Assembly: GCF_000350225.1 (NCBI RefSeq) | Contig: NW_005178518.1 | Span: 1 to 35,605, forward strand | Origin: Chondrus crispus | Taxonomy: Eukaryota > Rhodophyta > Florideophyceae > Gigartinales > Gigartinaceae | Reading direction: 5' to 3' | Length of the DNA: 35,605 nt | The notes under the pieces: model-generated | Seen by the model: only the letters and a program-made list of their open reading frames with translations | Told to the model about the DNA's origin: nothing | The model's database searches: none | Program-made: the position numbers and the translations under genes | Part shown: positions 34,798-35,605 of the stretch, piece by piece | Numbering within the stretch: the first letter of the stretch is position 1 | Layout of the letters: every line of letters begins with the position of its first letter

Positions 34798-35605
34798 TTA
34801 ATCGCGACGCTGGCGCTTCGCGGAGGGTTCAGACCCCGTAAGCGTCGCGGTTGCAGGGTCGGTCTCGACCGCACCATACGGCCTCTTGTTGGCCACCTGC
34901 GCACTCAATACTGCAAGGTGGTCCTGAGCGGCGCGGATACGCGTCATTGTCTCACCCCGCATAAGGTCGTCGCCGGTGTCGCGCTGGCGGATGGCAAACT
35001 GGAGGCCCGCCACCCGCGCCTTGAGCTGGGTCACCTCTACCAGCCAAGCGCGCGCAGACATCAAACCCGCTGCGAGAGTGGGCGGCACGGGCACTCCCGC
35101 GTATCCGCACTCCACCTGCAGCGCGCGTAGGGCAGCCTGCGCGTCCGGGGCAATGGCGGGTACCTCCTCGGTTTGCGCGTCCGCAGGGGCCCCACCAGAA
35201 GCCACCGAGGGATTCTGAGTCCCCGTCCCGCTCCTTTCGCGGACGAGGGGAGCGCCGGAGCCCGGTACCGATATGGGGGCTACCCCGAACGGGTTTACCG
35301 CCGCCGGCTCTACCACAGGCGCCACGTGAAGCGGCACCATTTGTGTCGGCTCCGAAGCGGGTTCCCCTTCAACCCTGCGCGAGGATACCGCGGGCGTGGG
35401 TACGTCTACCGCGGGCGGTGTCGAGGGACCGACCGGAGGATTCTCTGTGGTCCCGGCTTCGGGGTCAATCGCGACGACCTTGCCCTGCGGTGGCGACACC
35501 GGGATTGCTGTCACCGGCAGGGAGTGGGTTGACGCCTCGACGGGGCGTCCGGCGGAGGAAACCGCCGCGCCCCACCCGTCGCCCGAGGCGACGACCGCCC
35601 CGTAC
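34798..35605 (-). CDS. Antisense coiled-coil ORF of element D (partial)
   Basis: Minus-strand frame ending in TAA at 34798-34800 and open to the window edge, about 269 codons; the upstream part lies outside. The GTG at 35514 is not taken as a start. The first two thirds are Pro/Ala/Val/Thr-rich; near the C-terminus is an amphipathic, Ala/Leu/Arg-rich region (AWLVEVTQLKARVAGLQFAI and on for about 50 residues) that should form a coiled coil, and the very end is basic (AKRQRRD), like a nuclear signal. It faces the 3' end of pol, exactly as the antisense ORF of B does. Sequence similarity between the two is weak by eye but position, orientation and C-terminal design agree. Function unknown. Confidence 0.5.
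   Translation of the reverse strand, partial: YGAVVASGDGWGAAVSSAGRPVEASTHSLPVTAIPVSPPQGKVVAIDPEAGTTENPPVGPSTPPAVDVPTPAVSSRRVEGEPASEPTQMVPLHVAPVVEPAAVNPFGVAPISVPGSGAPLVRERSGTGTQNPSVASGGAPADAQTEEVPAIAPDAQAALRALQVECGYAGVPVPPTLAAGLMSARAWLVEVTQLKARVAGLQFAIRQRDTGDDLMRGETMTRIRAAQDHLAVLSAQVANKRPYGAVETDPATATLTGSEPSAKRQRRD

Larger units (their letters stand above)
29739..35605 (+). mobile_element. Element D: 3' part of a plus-strand Ty3/gypsy element
   Basis: It begins in the middle of RT at the LTR of B and runs off the window: pol with chromodomain, a non-coding region of diverged tandem repeats, then an opposite-strand coiled-coil ORF. The layout downstream of pol copies that of B. The front half (LTR, gag, protease, start of RT) is missing at this junction; element A, on the same strand further left, could be its 5' end. 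Confidence 0.85.

Overview
The window is nuclear DNA from a photosynthetic eukaryote, most likely a multicellular red alga of the Chondrus type. That is inferred from gene-poor, intron-poor DNA, an AMT-type ammonium transporter and GC-rich Ty3/gypsy chromodomain elements packed against AT-richer host DNA; no sequence comparison could be run. No rRNA or tRNA gene and no CRISPR array was seen.

Bases 1 to about 6,600 are host-like. They hold one recognisable gene, an ammonium transporter on the minus strand (2069-3504) broken by a one-base frameshift between its two pore histidines, plus several long palindromes. From 6,635 to 10,184 there is a decayed PIF/Harbinger-type DDE transposase (stop codon plus two frameshifts) and, downstream on the same strand, a second broken gene of unknown function. 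A GC-rich stretch without recognised genes and a 15-bp minisatellite follow.

From 11,937 to the end the window is a nest of Ty3/gypsy LTR retrotransposons, here called A, B, C and D. A (plus strand) shows a 5' LTR, a primer-binding site and the first codons of gag, cut by the LTR of C (minus strand). C is cut in turn by B (minus strand, 14,877-29,738), which is complete from LTR to LTR, about 14.9 kb, with two LTRs differing by about 8 substitutions and one indel. The right end of B abuts D, a plus-strand pol lacking its first half. A and D may be the two ends of one old element whose middle was lost.

B is the interesting object. Gag, protease and RT-RNaseH-integrase-chromodomain lie in three frames joined by two overlaps, each with a G_AAA_AAR string in the exact -1 phase. 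Between pol and the 3' LTR lies about 6.1 kb bounded by two copies of a 36-bp block (polypurine tract plus hairpin), and inside it is a long ORF on the opposite strand with a C-terminal coiled coil. D has a similar opposite-strand coiled-coil ORF downstream of pol, and C may have one, so an antisense module beyond pol looks like a recurrent feature of this family.
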